From Armigeres subalbatus (taxonomy: Eukaryota > Arthropoda > Insecta > Diptera > Culicidae), in NCBI RefSeq assembly GCF_024139115.2, contig NC_085141.1:31077242-31141241 (forward strand): a DNA stretch of 64,000 nt, in the 5' to 3' direction. The position numbers and the translations under genes were made by a program. Position 1 is the stretch's first letter. Each line of letters opens with the position of its first letter. Of the stretch, positions 46,600-58,936 are shown in pieces. The notes beneath the pieces are model-generated. The model was not told the DNA's origin and did not search any database. It saw only the letters and a program-made list of their open reading frames with translations.

Positions 46600-47130
46600 C
46601 TGAGGTCGCAACGCAACTAGTTGTCTCAAGCACACTAGCGCTGTCAAGTGGATGAAATCCGAACATGAATGATCTTCAAATCGATTATTTTGTTTCTCTG
46701 CACATGATCTAAAACTCAATGATTAAAGTTTTCTACGCATCTTTGTACAAGACGACATGTCTCAAGATTTAACCGATTTCGAGACCTTTAGAACCAAACT
46801 GGCTGTGTCACGCACACTTGCACCTTCAAGCGGATGTATCCCAAACTAAATTGCTTTTCATCGAAATGATTTTTATTTGCTACACAATATTGTAGAAGAC
46901 GGCAAAATAGGAGTTTCATATACAAGTACTTGTGCCGCCAAGTGGATGAATTCCAAACTAAATGATCTTCAACTCAATTATTTTTATTATCTACACAGCT
47001 TAGTTGAATACAAGTTGGTACGATTGATGAAAATGATTCATAAATATTCAATCCAACTAGCAACCTCATCCACACTAGCCTGCGGATGAATTCCCAATAA
47101 AAGTGATCATCGTCATGATGATCTTTTCTT
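46600..47130. repeat. Loose tandem repetition, ~110-180 bp spacing
   Basis: AAG(T/C)GGATG-(A/T)(A/T)-(T/A)CC-like words recur at about 46,640, 46,830, 46,940 and 47,080 with nearby 'GATCTTCAA' and 'TATTTTT' words. Strongly diverged. No gene. Confidence 0.4.
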
Positions 47131-48830
47131 CGTCATACGAAAACTTTGTGGGCTTAATAGCCTACTTTAAACAGCTGTCAAAGTTAAAACTTTGTAAGAG
47201 ATGTTTTTCTTAAATTTTATTAAATTAGAATTCGCAACTTTTTAGTACATTGCATTGATATTAAGAGGGGACTATTTAAGCTGAAAAATTCATGAAAAAA
47301 GGTGCGAAATAAAAATAGCATCACTTCAGTTTTTCATCAATGTTTGGTAATATTTTAACAAAAAACAGCTTAAAATTCATGATAAAGTTCTTTGTGATGA
47401 CAGTAGGAGTCATTCTCTAGAATTACCTAAAAAAATTGTTGTTTGATGGACAGAATCATTTTTCCAAGAATGTTCAGCTCGAAATGCTCCCAGCGTTCAG
47501 GAAAACGATTTTTTTTTCATATTTATGTTGACGAATCGTTTACCTTTTGTATAAAAGTAACGAGCAATTACAACACAAAGGTTTTCTAAGGAATTAGGGC
47601 CTGGAAAACAGGCTAAACTCTCAAGACTTTCTATATTTTCCATAAGAATCTAGTTTTAGTCAACTCAGAGTTGTGAGTAGCCGCAATACCAAGCTGAAAA
47701 GCCGTGCTTAATAACACTTACCTCTAGCATTTCTAAGTGATCCTCCGACATAATCCTCGTCGTGAGGATCGTACCAATAAAAGATTTACTCGAATTTGAA
47801 AAAAAAACCCTCATTATCATCAATATTTCATCTTCAAGGTTTCGCCTAATTTTGAAAACCAGTTCTAGATGCAAATCGCACAAATAGTATTGTCAACCAC
47901 CAAGACCATCAAGATTGAACTTGTCGGCCGCAGGAACTAAATTCCTCCATTGACTTGTGCAGCTAATGTACATCTCATCAAAATTGAAGCTATTATGTTT
48001 TCGTCACCTGCGCCACTTCAAGTTTTCGTTGCTAGGCAGAACTAAGTTCACATATCTTGATGGTATTCAATATGGCAATTCTGCACTACTTTGGTATGAT
48101 TTACTCTTTTAGTTCACTGTTTCCTTGAAATTTCTGCACTCATGTTTTGCCGTAAGCTGGCTTCTATTCCCTTGTTTGTCTTTGCGATGGCCATTATTGA
48201 AATTTTCCTAAAATCGTTCGACTACAGTAGGAGAAGGGGGGGGCAAACAATGCTTTAATGTCTTGGTTATAACGATTTTCTTGGGTATTTTTACGTCATG
48301 CAGCAGTTACACAATATAGCGAGCTGATGACATCCTTAAATTGTAGGAAATCTCAATCATATTGATAATATTAATGTTTCAAAAAAGGGGTATTTCGTTG
48401 CTTTGTTCTTTGGGAACAAAGCACCGCGTCGGAGAATCAGCATTCTGGTATGGACAGTGCGTGGAGACGCGTAGTGCATTGTAGGGTACTCCAACTAGGG
48501 CGTTTTGCCTCGCCAAAATGTTAGATGTTTCGTCATAATGTGGAAAATTTCGATTTTTCTAACTTTCCTATCTATTGTATTGATACTTTCTTCACCCAAC
48601 CTACATTTTGGGGCCTCTTCTCCTATATAATTGGAAGCCTTTTAAGAATCGATTTCACTGAAAAAGAGACATGCCTCATTCCAGGATTTAATTTTTACAA
48701 TCTATTTCAGGAGAATATGCTACACTCGCCCCATTAGCATTAGCATTAGCATTAGCATTGAGCAATTCGCACAAATTCGTAGGTGGTACAAGCCAAGACT
48801 ATTGTATGAAAGTAGCATCACTTTCATCCG
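47131..48830. other. No recognised gene
   Basis: AT-rich with short frames. (AGCATT)n at about 48,738-48,760 is a short hexamer run. Nothing else was placed. Confidence 0.4.
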
Positions 48831-48867
48831 TTACCACAGATAATAATTTGGCACTAATCATTATCTC

Positions 48868-49184
48868 TTAGATGGAAGCAATGCACTCTCCAATAGTCGA
48901 GATCTGTCCTGGCCACGTCCTTGCGAATGCTGAGGAAGAGAAGGATGGTTTGTTGGACACCTACTTAAGAAAGATGCAGAGAACTCTACGACCTCTCATA
49001 GGTGCCACGGAAGGTTTTGGGATTGTGTGGAAGGCTATAACAGTAGGAATCGTTTTGGTATAACGTGAAACACAGAAAGAACTAAGATAGAAATACCAAG
49101 TAGGAAAGGGACGAGCCTGGAATTGAACCCACGACCTCCTGCTTATAAGGCAGAAGCGATAGCCACTAGACCACCGAGCTCGTC
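48868..49184 (-). mobile_element. tRNA-like SINE (Ile-TAT-like head)
   Basis: The head 49,184-49,110 is a 75-nt tRNA-like sequence. It has a perfect 7-bp acceptor stem (GACGAGC/GCTCGTC), box A GTGGTCTAGTGG, the anticodon arm TCTGC-CTTATAA-GCAGG (loop TAT) and box B GGGTTCAATTCC; the T stem is poorly paired. The body follows (CCCTTTCCTACTTGG ...) to about 48,868. The body and the defective T stem argue for a SINE. The 63-codon frame on the plus strand here is a shadow. Confidence 0.65.
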
Positions 49185-49503
49185 ATTTTTCCCAAGGATC
49201 CCCTCTTGGTTATTTAATGTAAACTATGACTGAACTGCCATGGTGATGTAATTTTTGATGTGCAGTATTTAAGCTTTTTAAAACAGAAATCGGCAAAACT
49301 AATCCGCAAGATCATCGAGGATCTCAAACTCAGTCTAATCAAAGATTGTGTACGAATTGAATTGATAATTTATCTCAAAATAAGATTTTTTGAGATTTTT
49401 TTAGGAAATTGGATCAAAACGGACACGTTCTGGTGTGGTAATGTGTACAATATGAAGTACATACTTTTTTTCACCGAAATTTTATTTTGAAAAGTTTGCA
49501 AGC

Positions 49504-49547
49504 TTGGCGTTTTCGTTGGTAAACAATACTACCAACGAAAACGCCAA
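49504..49547. repeat. Perfect 18-bp hairpin
   Basis: TTGGCGTTTTCGTTGGTA (49,504-49,521), an 8-nt loop, then its exact reverse complement (49,530-49,547). There is no T-run after it. Confidence 0.95.
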
Positions 49548-49960
49548 ACGTTCAATAAAAATTTGAATTTCCGAGTTTTGTTCAGGCCAATGGCATTTCT
49601 GAGTGGTTTTATTGATGTAACATGTAACATTTTATAGTTAAATAATTGTAAGATACAATTTTAATTAAATAATATAGAAATATTTTAGAGTGAATCCTTC
49701 ACTACCATAACCTTCTTTTGTATTAAGTTAATTGTGGGAAAAATGTAAACCTCGACCCATTCGGCCATTCCGTTCCGGAGTTATTAAAAAAACATTGTTA
49801 TTTTCGTTATTTTTCTCAAGGGTCCCATCTTGAAAAAAAAACTCAAAATCGGATTTTTTTTTTCAAAAACTGCGCATTGCATTCAAATGAACGCAAATAA
49901 ATGTGAATTAATGGAAATAACTGAATCTATCTCCCTAAAGTGCAATTTTGACCTCTCTTC

Positions 49961-50328
49961 CCGAGCAGGAGAAATTGGGCTCAACAATACTTAATTCTGT
50001 TATTGATACCATACTCTGTCATGAACTAGCCCTGCATAAGAGGTAAAATACCAAAGGAATAATACCAACAATTAATATGCACAATAACACATAACAGCCA
50101 TAACACCCTCTGTTATTAAATTATATTTCAATACCAAATGCATAATCAATTATTGTTCGTTTGGTATTGAAATACCTAAGCATGGTATGCCTCAAGTATT
50201 CTGCATATAAGTTTATGGTATTTTTTTTGGTATTTTACCTCTTATGGCTAATCATACCAATCATACCAAATTCTGTTATCGGCTAAATCATACCAATTTC
50301 TGTTATCGAGGTCGTCGCTCCTGCTCGA
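49961..50328. mobile_element. MITE with CGAGCAGGAG ends
   Basis: The left end CCGAGCAGGAGAAATTGGG mirrors CTCCTGCTCGAG at the right. The interior has repeated ATACCAA words in both orientations (TTTGGTATT / AATACCAAA), so much of it folds back. About 367 bp, no gene. Confidence 0.75.
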
Positions 50329-50399
50329 GTTATGGGCTTTTCTTGTTACTCTTATGTGTTTTCTTGTTTTATAATACACGAGAAAGGCACCATAATCGC

Positions 50400-51224
50400 T
50401 AGGTGGATTATTCTGTTTTTTTTTTATATATATTTCAGGAATTCAGAATAAGTAATTCAAAAATATTGAAGCGTTACTGAAACCTCATAGTCAGTTGCTG
50501 TGCTTGCGCCAGAGCGGTATCTTTTTTCAAAATGAAAGTTTTGTCCGAAGATGTTGATTACAATTAACCTGCAATGGGTGAATCACTGGTTCTTCTGGGA
50601 AATAGATAATCACATCAAGAATTATAAACCCAAAGGCATTTGCAATTATGGTCTACAGCAGTGTGGTTTAAATATTGTACTCTAGTTTCTTCACACACTA
50701 TGGATCACGCATTGACATAACATACCAAACGCGACGCTTCCCAGTGGATATGCTTTGTCTGAATTTACAAAACGCCTCAATTATATATTCTTGTATACAC
50801 TCAAGGCCAGAATGAAAATGCATCAGATCAAATTTGTAGACCACTGGGGCTAGGTCAATAGCCTTTTGGCCCTTTCGAGCATATAGCTGGCTGCTTGAGG
50901 TTTGAAGAAAATATTTTTTAGTTACCAGATAAAGATTGTCGCTGTCGTCGCTGTCCGAAACACCTTTTGCTGGCGAGGATAGGGGAGCTAAATGTCATAG
51001 AAGGAAAATTCATACGATTTGACAGCTTGGTACCCAACATGTTCCGGACAGCAGAATAAAGGGAACCGAAGCGACAATCTTTATCTAGTAACTAAAATAT
51101 CTTTTGTTTGAAGTGTGGGAATGCTTCGTGGGGATTGAGGGAACTGAAGTCTCAAAATAAACACATTTTAAGAATTTGTGAATGAACCTTTGTTGTCTCA
51201 TGGTAGAATCTTCATAAGCCCCTC
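50400..51224. other. No recognised gene; short inverted pair
   Basis: The phrase 'TAGTTACCAGATAAAGATTG' near 50,917 is mirrored by 'CAATCTTTATCTAGTAACTA' near 51,075, giving a roughly 175-bp foldback. Otherwise nothing was recognised. Confidence 0.5.
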
Positions 51225-51720
51225 CATATAATAAGGTTCAAGCTCCAAAAAAAGGTTCATAAGCCTTCTTTCAAGAGGCTCGTAGGCCTCTTTTCAAGTG
51301 GTTTGGAAGCCTCCCTTCGAAGTGGCTTGGAAGCCTTCCTTTAAAAGGCTCGAAATTTTTCTTTCAAGAGGTTCAGAAACGTCCTTGGAAACCTTCCTTC
51401 AAGAGGCTCGGAACTCTTCTTTCAAAAGGCTTGCTAGCGTACTTTTAAAAAGGGGATCCGAAGCGTCCTTTATCAAAAGCCTCTCTTCAAGAAGCTTTGA
51501 ATTATTTTTTCAAGAGGCTCAGAAGCCTACTTTCAAAATACTCGGAAGCCTCTTTTTAAGTAGCTCGAAAATTATCGGAGACAAGCCTGCTTAGTGCTGA
51601 AAGTCTATTTAATAAAGATAGTACTGGCTCGAAAGCCACCTTTCAAAAGGCCCCTAAGCTTTACATCAAGAGGTCCAGAAGATTCGTTTCAATACGCGTG
51701 GAATCCTATTTTAAAGAGGC
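51225..51720. repeat. ~23-24-bp minisatellite (AGGCTCGGAAGCCTCCTTTCAA)
   Basis: About 18-20 diverged units of GGCTCGGAAGCCTCCTTTCAAGA type. A second small motif at 51,578-51,606 (hairpin) lies in it. The 98-codon frame through it is repeat-derived. Confidence 0.85.
51578..51606 (+). repeat. GAGACAAGCC...GTCT stem-loop, followed by AATAAAG
   Basis: GAGAC..GCC..GGC/GTGCTGAAAGTCT pairs as a small stem and is followed at once by ATTTAATAAAGATA. A better-preserved copy is at 61,807-61,836. It looks like the 3' terminal piece of a dispersed element. Confidence 0.6.
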
Positions 51721-52999
51721 TTCATTAGTCATAAAAATCCTGTAGGAAGTTCGATGAGTAATCCTACCCGAGCAGCACCCATGTTTCAAATAGATCACTG
51801 CAATATCTATACCACCAGATTCAGTTACAATTAAGTCGCAGCAACCAAATTCCCAAGTAGCACATGTAACAACTCTTAAATATAAAAAAATAAATGAAAG
51901 GTTACATAATGGTCGGATTTAGGATGCTTGAAACATTCCAAGTCGCGGTTGATTGCATTCGGGTCATTTTTCAGTCATCTTGAAACTAAATGTATTATAA
52001 GTTTTTAAGCAGTTACAGGGTCACTGAATTGTAACCATAACATTGAGCTGTCATAAGTGCTTAGTCACAATAAAGTTTTTAATTAGTTACCGAAAGACTA
52101 TCCGAATAGTAGTTGCCAAGTAACAAAAACACCACAATAATTTCATGATATATAGTGAGAGAGCCTCCATCCTGATTTGAATTTCTAACACCATTGATGT
52201 CTGGTGCTGAATTATAATTTTGAGACAGAGATACTGCACATGCACACTTTTTTGTACATTCACTAATTTGGAATTGAATTTTATAATTAAAACACAATGC
52301 GAATTATTCCAAAAGTTGCCAAACGTCAAACGAAGCGAGTTACCCTGAAACATCAATAGCTATGGAAGCAAATTACAGTGTACCTAGTCACATCAGTGTT
52401 GCAAAAAAAAAATGTTACTAGTAACTAATCTTCACAGTCGTAATAGTTGCAATGTAACTTGTTTATGATTTGTAAAAATGATAGGTTACTTGTAACCCGT
52501 ATGTAACGGATTTGTATAGCCCTATTTATATAATTAACACTGCATGTGAAATGATTGTGTCCATATCGGAAATCGTTGTATACTGAAAAGTTTCATGAAA
52601 AAACGAATTTTTGTATTACCGTTTACATCACTAAGTAATATCGTCCAGCTTAATATTGTTTAGTGCACAGCAATTTGACAAAACTATTTGATCGCGCAGC
52701 GGATAGGACCCTATAAATACGTTGTGTTGTAGTACGGATTTAATTAAAAGACGACCGTTTTTGAGCCATCCAGCCATTGCGGAGGCAATTTGAATACTGT
52801 TTATTTCTATCAATTCATTCTACATTCAATCATTTTATATCTGTAGTAGTCGATAGGGAGCAGAGTGCTTGCAGCTATTATTTGGCTTAAGAGGCACTTC
52901 TTTTATAAAATTAGGTAGATCGAACGTACTTGAGTGTTAAGTCAATACAGTTACAGTTAAGTACAGTAGATAGACTACTAAAAAATATTTAAGCTCTTT

Positions 53000-53507
53000 A
53001 AGTGAAATGGATTCAACCGTCTAAGACGAGTTTAGTACTTTCCATTTAATTTCACTACGTTTTGTTATCTTTGCAGATACGTATTTCGACCTCAACTGTG
53101 AGGCCGTTTTCAGTGTCTCGTACTTGACTCGACTTCTAATGCTTTTCCGAGAAAAGTCGACTTTTGCTTCTTTGAAAAGACATCTACTAATCTCGGAAAT
53201 TTGCATTTAGATACAATTATTCAAAGTTTTTTTTTCACATAGCTGTTTTTTTCCATAACTTTTAAAAACAAGAACAACAACAGTACATTGGTGATTATAT
53301 GCTCCTTTTCGACCAAAATTCCTGATTTATAAAATGTGGAAAAATACATATCCGTCACAATTTGTGTATCAATCTTCCTATGATATTACTAGTAGACATA
53401 AAATTTCCATTCCTATTTATAAAGGAAAATGAAACACTAATGAAGTAGATAAGAAAATTATTTTGAGCTTTTTAGTGGAATGTCTTCACTTGTCATAAGA
53501 CGAGTTT
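53000..53507. repeat. Foldback repeat hosting the I-clade LINE (left part)
   Basis: It contains GACGAGTTTAGTACTTTCC (also at 2,755), 'GTATTTCGACCTCAACTGTG' (also at 26.57 kb) and ends CTTGTCATAAGACGAGTTT. It continues on the far side of the LINE from 59,293. It is the same dispersed foldback family as at 2.7 and 26 kb. Confidence 0.65.
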
Positions 53508-53892
53508 TTTTTTTTTTTTTCCAATTTCGTTTATTTGGTAGGCTCAGGCGTGTATAACACTTTACGGAGCCATGGTTCTTTATGATATATACAATCAATA
53601 TCATTTAATTTTTCAGTTAGTAAGAGGGGGGTAGAAGCCAGCGTACTCGTGGTGACTCGAGGTTAGTTTACAATGTTTAAGGATGGACGGGGCTTAGGAT
53701 TTGGGATCAGGAAATTTCAGCTTCTCATCCGGGCATTTGGCGTCAGTGACGATGTGGCGTGTCGTCGTGCTCGAGGAATGGTTCGACTGGGAGCATCTTC
53801 CGGATGGCAAGAGCTATGGAGCTCTACGGAACAAAAAGGCAGAGACAGACCAAAAAACAAAAACTTTAAAGAAAGAAAAAAAAAACAAAATG

Positions 53893-56170
53893 TTAGATTT
53901 TGATGTCAGAAGCACAAAGAAAACTATAAATGGCCTGCATATAGACAACATCACGATCTCCCAAAACACCGCGAACTTCCCTGAAGGGTTGTTTACCTCG
54001 GGCCACAAGGGTATCCAATAATTGCTCTCTGGAGGCGTCATTTTCCGAGCAGGACCAAACTACGTGATCGATGTCATCATAACCGGCTCCGCACCTACAT
54101 AAGTTGCTATCGACAAGGTTTATTCTGTACAGATGTGCGTTTAGTGAATAGTGATTAGACATAAGTCTCGACATCACGCGAATGAAGCCTCGACTTAAGT
54201 CCTCACCTCTGAACCACGCTCGCCCAGAAACTTTTGGAACTATGGAAAATAGCCACCGTCCGAGTTCATTGTGTGTCCAATTCTTTTGCCAACTTTGAAG
54301 AGTACTCTGACGGACTAATGGGAAAAACTCGTTGCTCGAGAATTGTCTATCATAAACCTCACCTTCCTGTGCGCCCACCTTTGCAAGCGAGTCTGCCTTC
54401 TCATTGCCGTAGATTAAGCAGTGAGATGGGACCCAAACAAAGGTAATCTTGAATGATCTTTCGACCAAAACACGCATCTGCTCTCTTATGTTTGAAAGAA
54501 AGTAAGATGCGTGCTTAACAGGTTTCATCGACCGGAGTGCCTCGATAGAACTAAGACTATCCGAGAAGATGAAATAATGGTCTACGGGCTGATTGGAAAT
54601 TATCCCCAAAGCGAAGTTAATTGCTGCCAGCTCAGCAACATAAACCGAACACGGTTCCTGAAGTTTCGGAAAGTTGGTTGAAGTCACATTGAAAACACCG
54701 AAGCCAGTGGATCCGTTGATGCGAGAACCATCAGTGAAATATCTGTTGTTGCAATTGACATGTTCATATTTTTCATAAAAAAGTGAGGGAATAGATATTT
54801 GTCGAAGATGATCTGGTATTCCTTGAATAGCATGTTTCATGGACAGATCGTATACAATTGAGGAACTGTCGTTGGTGAAGTGAACTCGAGGGGGATTATA
54901 ACACGGAAGACAAAGATCTGATGATATGTAGTTGAGATAAACTCTCAGGAATCTTGAACGACAAGTTAGTTCAAGCATATTATCGAAGTTATCTAGAACA
55001 AGTTTGTTACTTGTTCCACATTTGATGAGTATTCTAAGTGAGAGCTCCCAGTAACGGTGCTTTAAAGGAGTGACTCCAGCAAGCACCTCCAGGCTCATGT
55101 TATGCGTTGAATGCATGCAGCCAAGGGCAATACGCAAACAACGATACTGAATTCGTTCCAATTTGATCAGGTGGCAATCAGCTGCTGAGAGGAAGCAGAA
55201 GGAGCCATACTCTAAAACAGAGAGAATAGTCGTTCTATAGAGTTTGATGAGGTCTTCCGGGTGAGCACCCCACCATGTTCCGGAGATAGAACGTAGAAAA
55301 TTGATCCTTTTCCGGCATTTTTGTATCAAATACTCAATGTGGAGTTTCCAGGTACATTTGGAATCAAACACGACCCCAAGGTATTTAGAAGATAAAGATT
55401 GGTTGATGTCATCATTCAACAGTTTTAGTTTCAGTTGAGCTGGGTACCGCTTCCTAGTAAACACAACCAACTGAGTTTTTTGCGGTGAAAACTCGATCCC
55501 CAAATGTCTGGCCCAAACAGTCAGATTATCTAAGGTACTTTGCAATGGTCCTTGCAAGACAGCTGCACATGGACCTCTTAGAGAGACCACGGCATCATCT
55601 GCAAGTTGTCTGAGCGTGCATTGTCCTTCCAAACAATTGTCAATATCTTTAACATAGAAATTATAAAGCAAGGGACTTAAACATGATCCTTGGGGAAGGC
55701 CCATGTAGCTATTTCTGGAAGTTGTCAGAGTGCCGAGTGTAAAGTTCATTTGTTTTTCTGACAACAAATTATACAAGAAATTGTTCATAATAACGGGTAA
55801 TCCACTACTGTGCAGATTGTCTGACAGTACTTCTATGGAAACTGAATCAAAAGCGCCCTTAATATCCAAGAATACTGAAGCCAATTGCTCCTTGTGCGCA
55901 AAGGCCAGTTGTATATCTGAAGAAAGCAACGCTAGACAATCGTTTGTTCCTTTCCCTTTCCCGAAATCCAAACTGAGTATTTGAAAGCAATGCATTTTCT
56001 TCGACCCAATGGTCGACTCTTGAAAGGATCATTTTCTCCAATAATTTTCTCATGCATGATAGCATGGCAATCGGTCGGTATGAATTGTGATTAGACGCTG
56101 GTTTCCCAGGCTTTTGAATAGCTATTACTTTGACCTGTCGCCATTCAGGTGGCACAATGATGTACTCCAT
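53893..56170 (-). pseudogene. I-clade LINE ORF2, reverse transcriptase and RNase H
   Basis: 56,170-55,859 carries PPEWRQVKVIAIQKPGKP, NSYRPIAMLSCMRKLLEKM and FGFR. After a frameshift near 55,960 one 700-codon frame (55,995-53,893) holds the rest: 'VFLDIKGAFDSVS' (catalytic D), GLPQGSCLSPLLYNFY, 'LRQLADDAVVS' (active site LADD where most I elements have YADD/FADD), and SSKYLGVVFDSKCTW. RNase H follows with YFTDGSRI (D), AELAAINFAL (E), FIFSDSLSSIEAL (D) and WVPSHCLIYGNEKADSLA. A C-terminal 'CRCGAGYDDIDHVVWSC' resembles the CCHC-type motif at LINE C-termini. It ends TAA at 53,893; the 3' UTR is about 370 nt. Confidence 0.93.
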
Positions 56171-57525
56171 GAAGCAGTTGTACAGGTCAAGTAATCGTCT
56201 TTTGCGATATCTGGGAGATTTTTAAGAAGATTGAATTTGATGTTATCGCATCCCGGAGCAGAGTTATTCGATGAAAGAAGAGACATAGAAAGTTCCAGCA
56301 TTGTGAATGGTCCACCCAAAGAACCGGGATCAGTGACTGATTCTCGAAATAGCGGTTCTGCTGGTACGGAATCTGGGCAGACCTTTTTGCGAAGTTGAAT
56401 ATCCATCGATTGGAGTATTCTTCACTCTCATTGGTGGAAATGCGGTTCCGCATGTTGCGAGCCGTTTTCCAAAGTGTTGTCATTGAGGTTTCTCGTGATA
56501 GTCCCTCGACAAAACGTCGCCAGTAGCTACGTTTTTTGCCTTGAGAAGATTTTTGAGTTTTCTTTCGAGCCTCAAATACTCTTCAAAAAGCTCTGACCTT
56601 CCGTGTTTACGGAAGGCCTTGAAGGCATCAGATTTCTCAGAATACAACTTAGTACATTCATCATCCCATCCAGGAGTGGCTGGTCTTCTGATGACAGATG
56701 TACTTGGAACACGTCGTTTCTGAGCTTCTAGTGCGCTTTTTTGAATCAACTCAATAAGGAATCGATATTCATCCAAAGGTGGAAGAGTATCAGTTGAGTC
56801 AATACCAATTTTTACCGCCGATGCAAATTTTTGCCAGTCAATGTTCTTCGTGAGATCGAAAGGAACATTAACTGGCTCAGATTGTTGATAGCCACTCTTA
56901 ATTGTGGTGACTATCGGCATATGGTCACTACCATGGGGATCTTGAATTACCTTCCACGTGCAATCTAATGATAGTGAATTTGAACATAAAGACAGATCAA
57001 TACGGCTTTGTTGACCATTTGGTCCTATTCGAGTTACTTCACCAGTGTTCAAAATATTCAAATTGAAATCGTCACACAAATCATAGAAAATAGGCGCTCT
57101 ATAATCGTCATACGTTTCGCCCCATCCAATACCATGTGCGTTCATATCACCCAATATCAATACTGGAGATGATAGGAGGGAGACTGCGCTCCAAAAATGT
57201 CGACGATTAATAGAGGCATTTGGAGGAATGTACACTGAAGCTATGCAAAGATCTTTATTCTTCACATTTACTTGGCATGCGACGATTTCTAAGCCGGGAA
57301 CAGTCGGAATGGGAATTCTGTAGAAGGAGTAGCATTTTTGATCCCCAAAAGAACGCCACCATAATGATCATCCTGATCTTGGCGAATAATATTAAAATCG
57401 TGGAAGTTGATTTCATCTTCAGAAGAAAGCCATGTTTCACAGAGTGCAAATATATCGCAACCGGAATTGCGAATCAAGACTTGAACACGTCTAATTTATT
57501 TTTCAGACTATGACAGTTCCACTGC
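56125..57525 (-). pseudogene. I-clade LINE ORF2, endonuclease and linker
   Basis: It starts with 'CDIFALCETWLSSEDEINFH' (the ALCETW motif with catalytic E) at about 57,460 and shifts frame near 57,290. The main frame 57,265-56,480 has VYIPPNASINRRHFW, 'SPVLILGDMNAHGIGWGE' (GDMNAH), 'RIGPNGQQSRIDLSLCS' and DPHGSDHMPIV (catalytic SDH). Further frameshifts occur near 56,485, 56,400 and 56,200. The part up to 56,125 includes 'SLLSSNNSAPGCDNIKFNLL', the start of the RT. The endonuclease nicks the target DNA to prime reverse transcription. Confidence 0.88.
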
Positions 57526-57558
57526 AGCACAGTGATTGTATCTTGGGTATTGGCCGTA

Positions 57559-58936
57559 TTATCCATCGAAAGATACAATTCCTGCAAGAAGGGGCCATGA
57601 AACAGTCAATTGCTTCAGATAACTTTCCACTGTTGGTATAAAAAGGTCAATGATAGGCCTCAATGAATTCGGAATATTGAATAAATTCAAAAAGCGGTCC
57701 ACAAGGTCCTTAAAGGAGATCAATCCTCGCTTGGACGGAATACTTTTACTAGAAGTGCGAATTACTTTTTTTCTTTCGTTGATTCTCCTAGCCGGATGTT
57801 TCTTCGAAACATCGGATTTTGGCAATGGCGGGAATGTCTTACTGCAACTAGGATCAAAAGAAGCAGTAGGGACAGGTTGCTTCGGGATTTTAAATAAACC
57901 CCCATTACCTTCAGATTTTGCCAAGCTTTTATGGATGATTTTTGTTCTCTTGCGGCGTGATCCCGGGGAAGACGGTTGCTTCCTCTTTTCGGGCACGTGT
58001 ACCTCCGCAGGATCATCCATATCGGCTGCGTCAGAGTCCAATTCATCAATGGATATGGAATCATAATAATCACTTACACGAACGGTGGCTGAAATAGCAG
58101 TCGATGCAGTGGCTGTGGCGGATGTGTCTTGCGACTTAACCATTTCCGCATACGACTGCTTGGAGCGCTGTACCAACGAGCGCTTCACTTTTGGGTGCGC
58201 TTTTTGTACACCGGGCATTCCTGCAAACCATGGGGAGGATTCAAACCACAATAAGCACATTTTGTTGCCTGTTGCTGGCAGGACTCCTCCCGATGCCTTT
58301 CAGAACATTTGCCACAACGTGGTTTGTTGTCACAAAACTCGGCAGTGTGACCAAGTTGTTTGCAATTGGTACAATTAAATACCCTTGGCACAAAAAGACG
58401 CACCGGAAATAGCATGTTTTCAATATCAACATATTTTGGGAGCATCGAACCGGCGAACGTCACCCGAAGCGAACCTGACTTGGAATATACCTTCTTTCCA
58501 TCTACCGTGGCTGCTGAATGCAATTCCTTGCAGTCCAGAATATCCACGGTAGACTCCATTGCATTCTTTAGGCGGCCTTTTCCCGCAAGTACATCCTTGC
58601 AAGTCAGGCTCGCTGCGTTGATCACACCTTCAATTTCGACCTCCCGCGAGGGACATAAACCATATATTCAACATTGTACGCCCTGTCGCCAGCAATTTCA
58701 TTCGCCACCTGGTATGTAGGTGCGGTGATGCGTAGTTTGTTCCTGTTGATCTGGCTAAAATCAAGCTTCGGAAAACGACGCGTCAAATCTCGTTTAATGC
58801 CGAGAAAATCTAGGCTTTTTACTTTCTGCCGAAAGTAAACAACCCAAGGCCCAGGCGAAGCCGCATGGTACAATCGAGTGCGCCCTCCATTTTTAGCAGG
58901 CACATTGCCTTCTCCAGTCTCCTCCTCCATTCTCAC
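57559..58936 (-). pseudogene. I-clade LINE ORF1 (gag) with CCHC zinc knuckles
   Basis: Three overlapping frames read in order. 58,936-58,622 has the start MRMEEETGEG and then 'RLYHAASPGPWVVYFRQKVK', 'LTRRFPKLDFSQI'. 58,625-58,185 has 'VFNCTNCKQLGHTAEFCDNK', then CGKCSERHREESC and 'CAYCGLNPPHGLQECP', three Cys/His knuckles that bind RNA. 58,260-57,559 is a Ser/Thr- and Lys-rich tail with PSSPGSRRKRTK. Single-base frameshifts near 58,630 and 58,195 separate them; the joined length would be about 450 residues, usual for this ORF1. Gag packages element RNA into ribonucleoprotein. Confidence 0.88.

Noticed and set aside
45916..49184. Functional tRNA genes (Ala-AGC, Ile-TAT)
   Set aside because: T stems are poorly paired and both are followed by SINE-like bodies; kept as SINE heads.
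56541..58719. Plus-strand frames of 60-138 codons opposite the I-clade LINE
   Set aside because: Shadows of the gag and endonuclease coding strand; they carry no motifs of their own.
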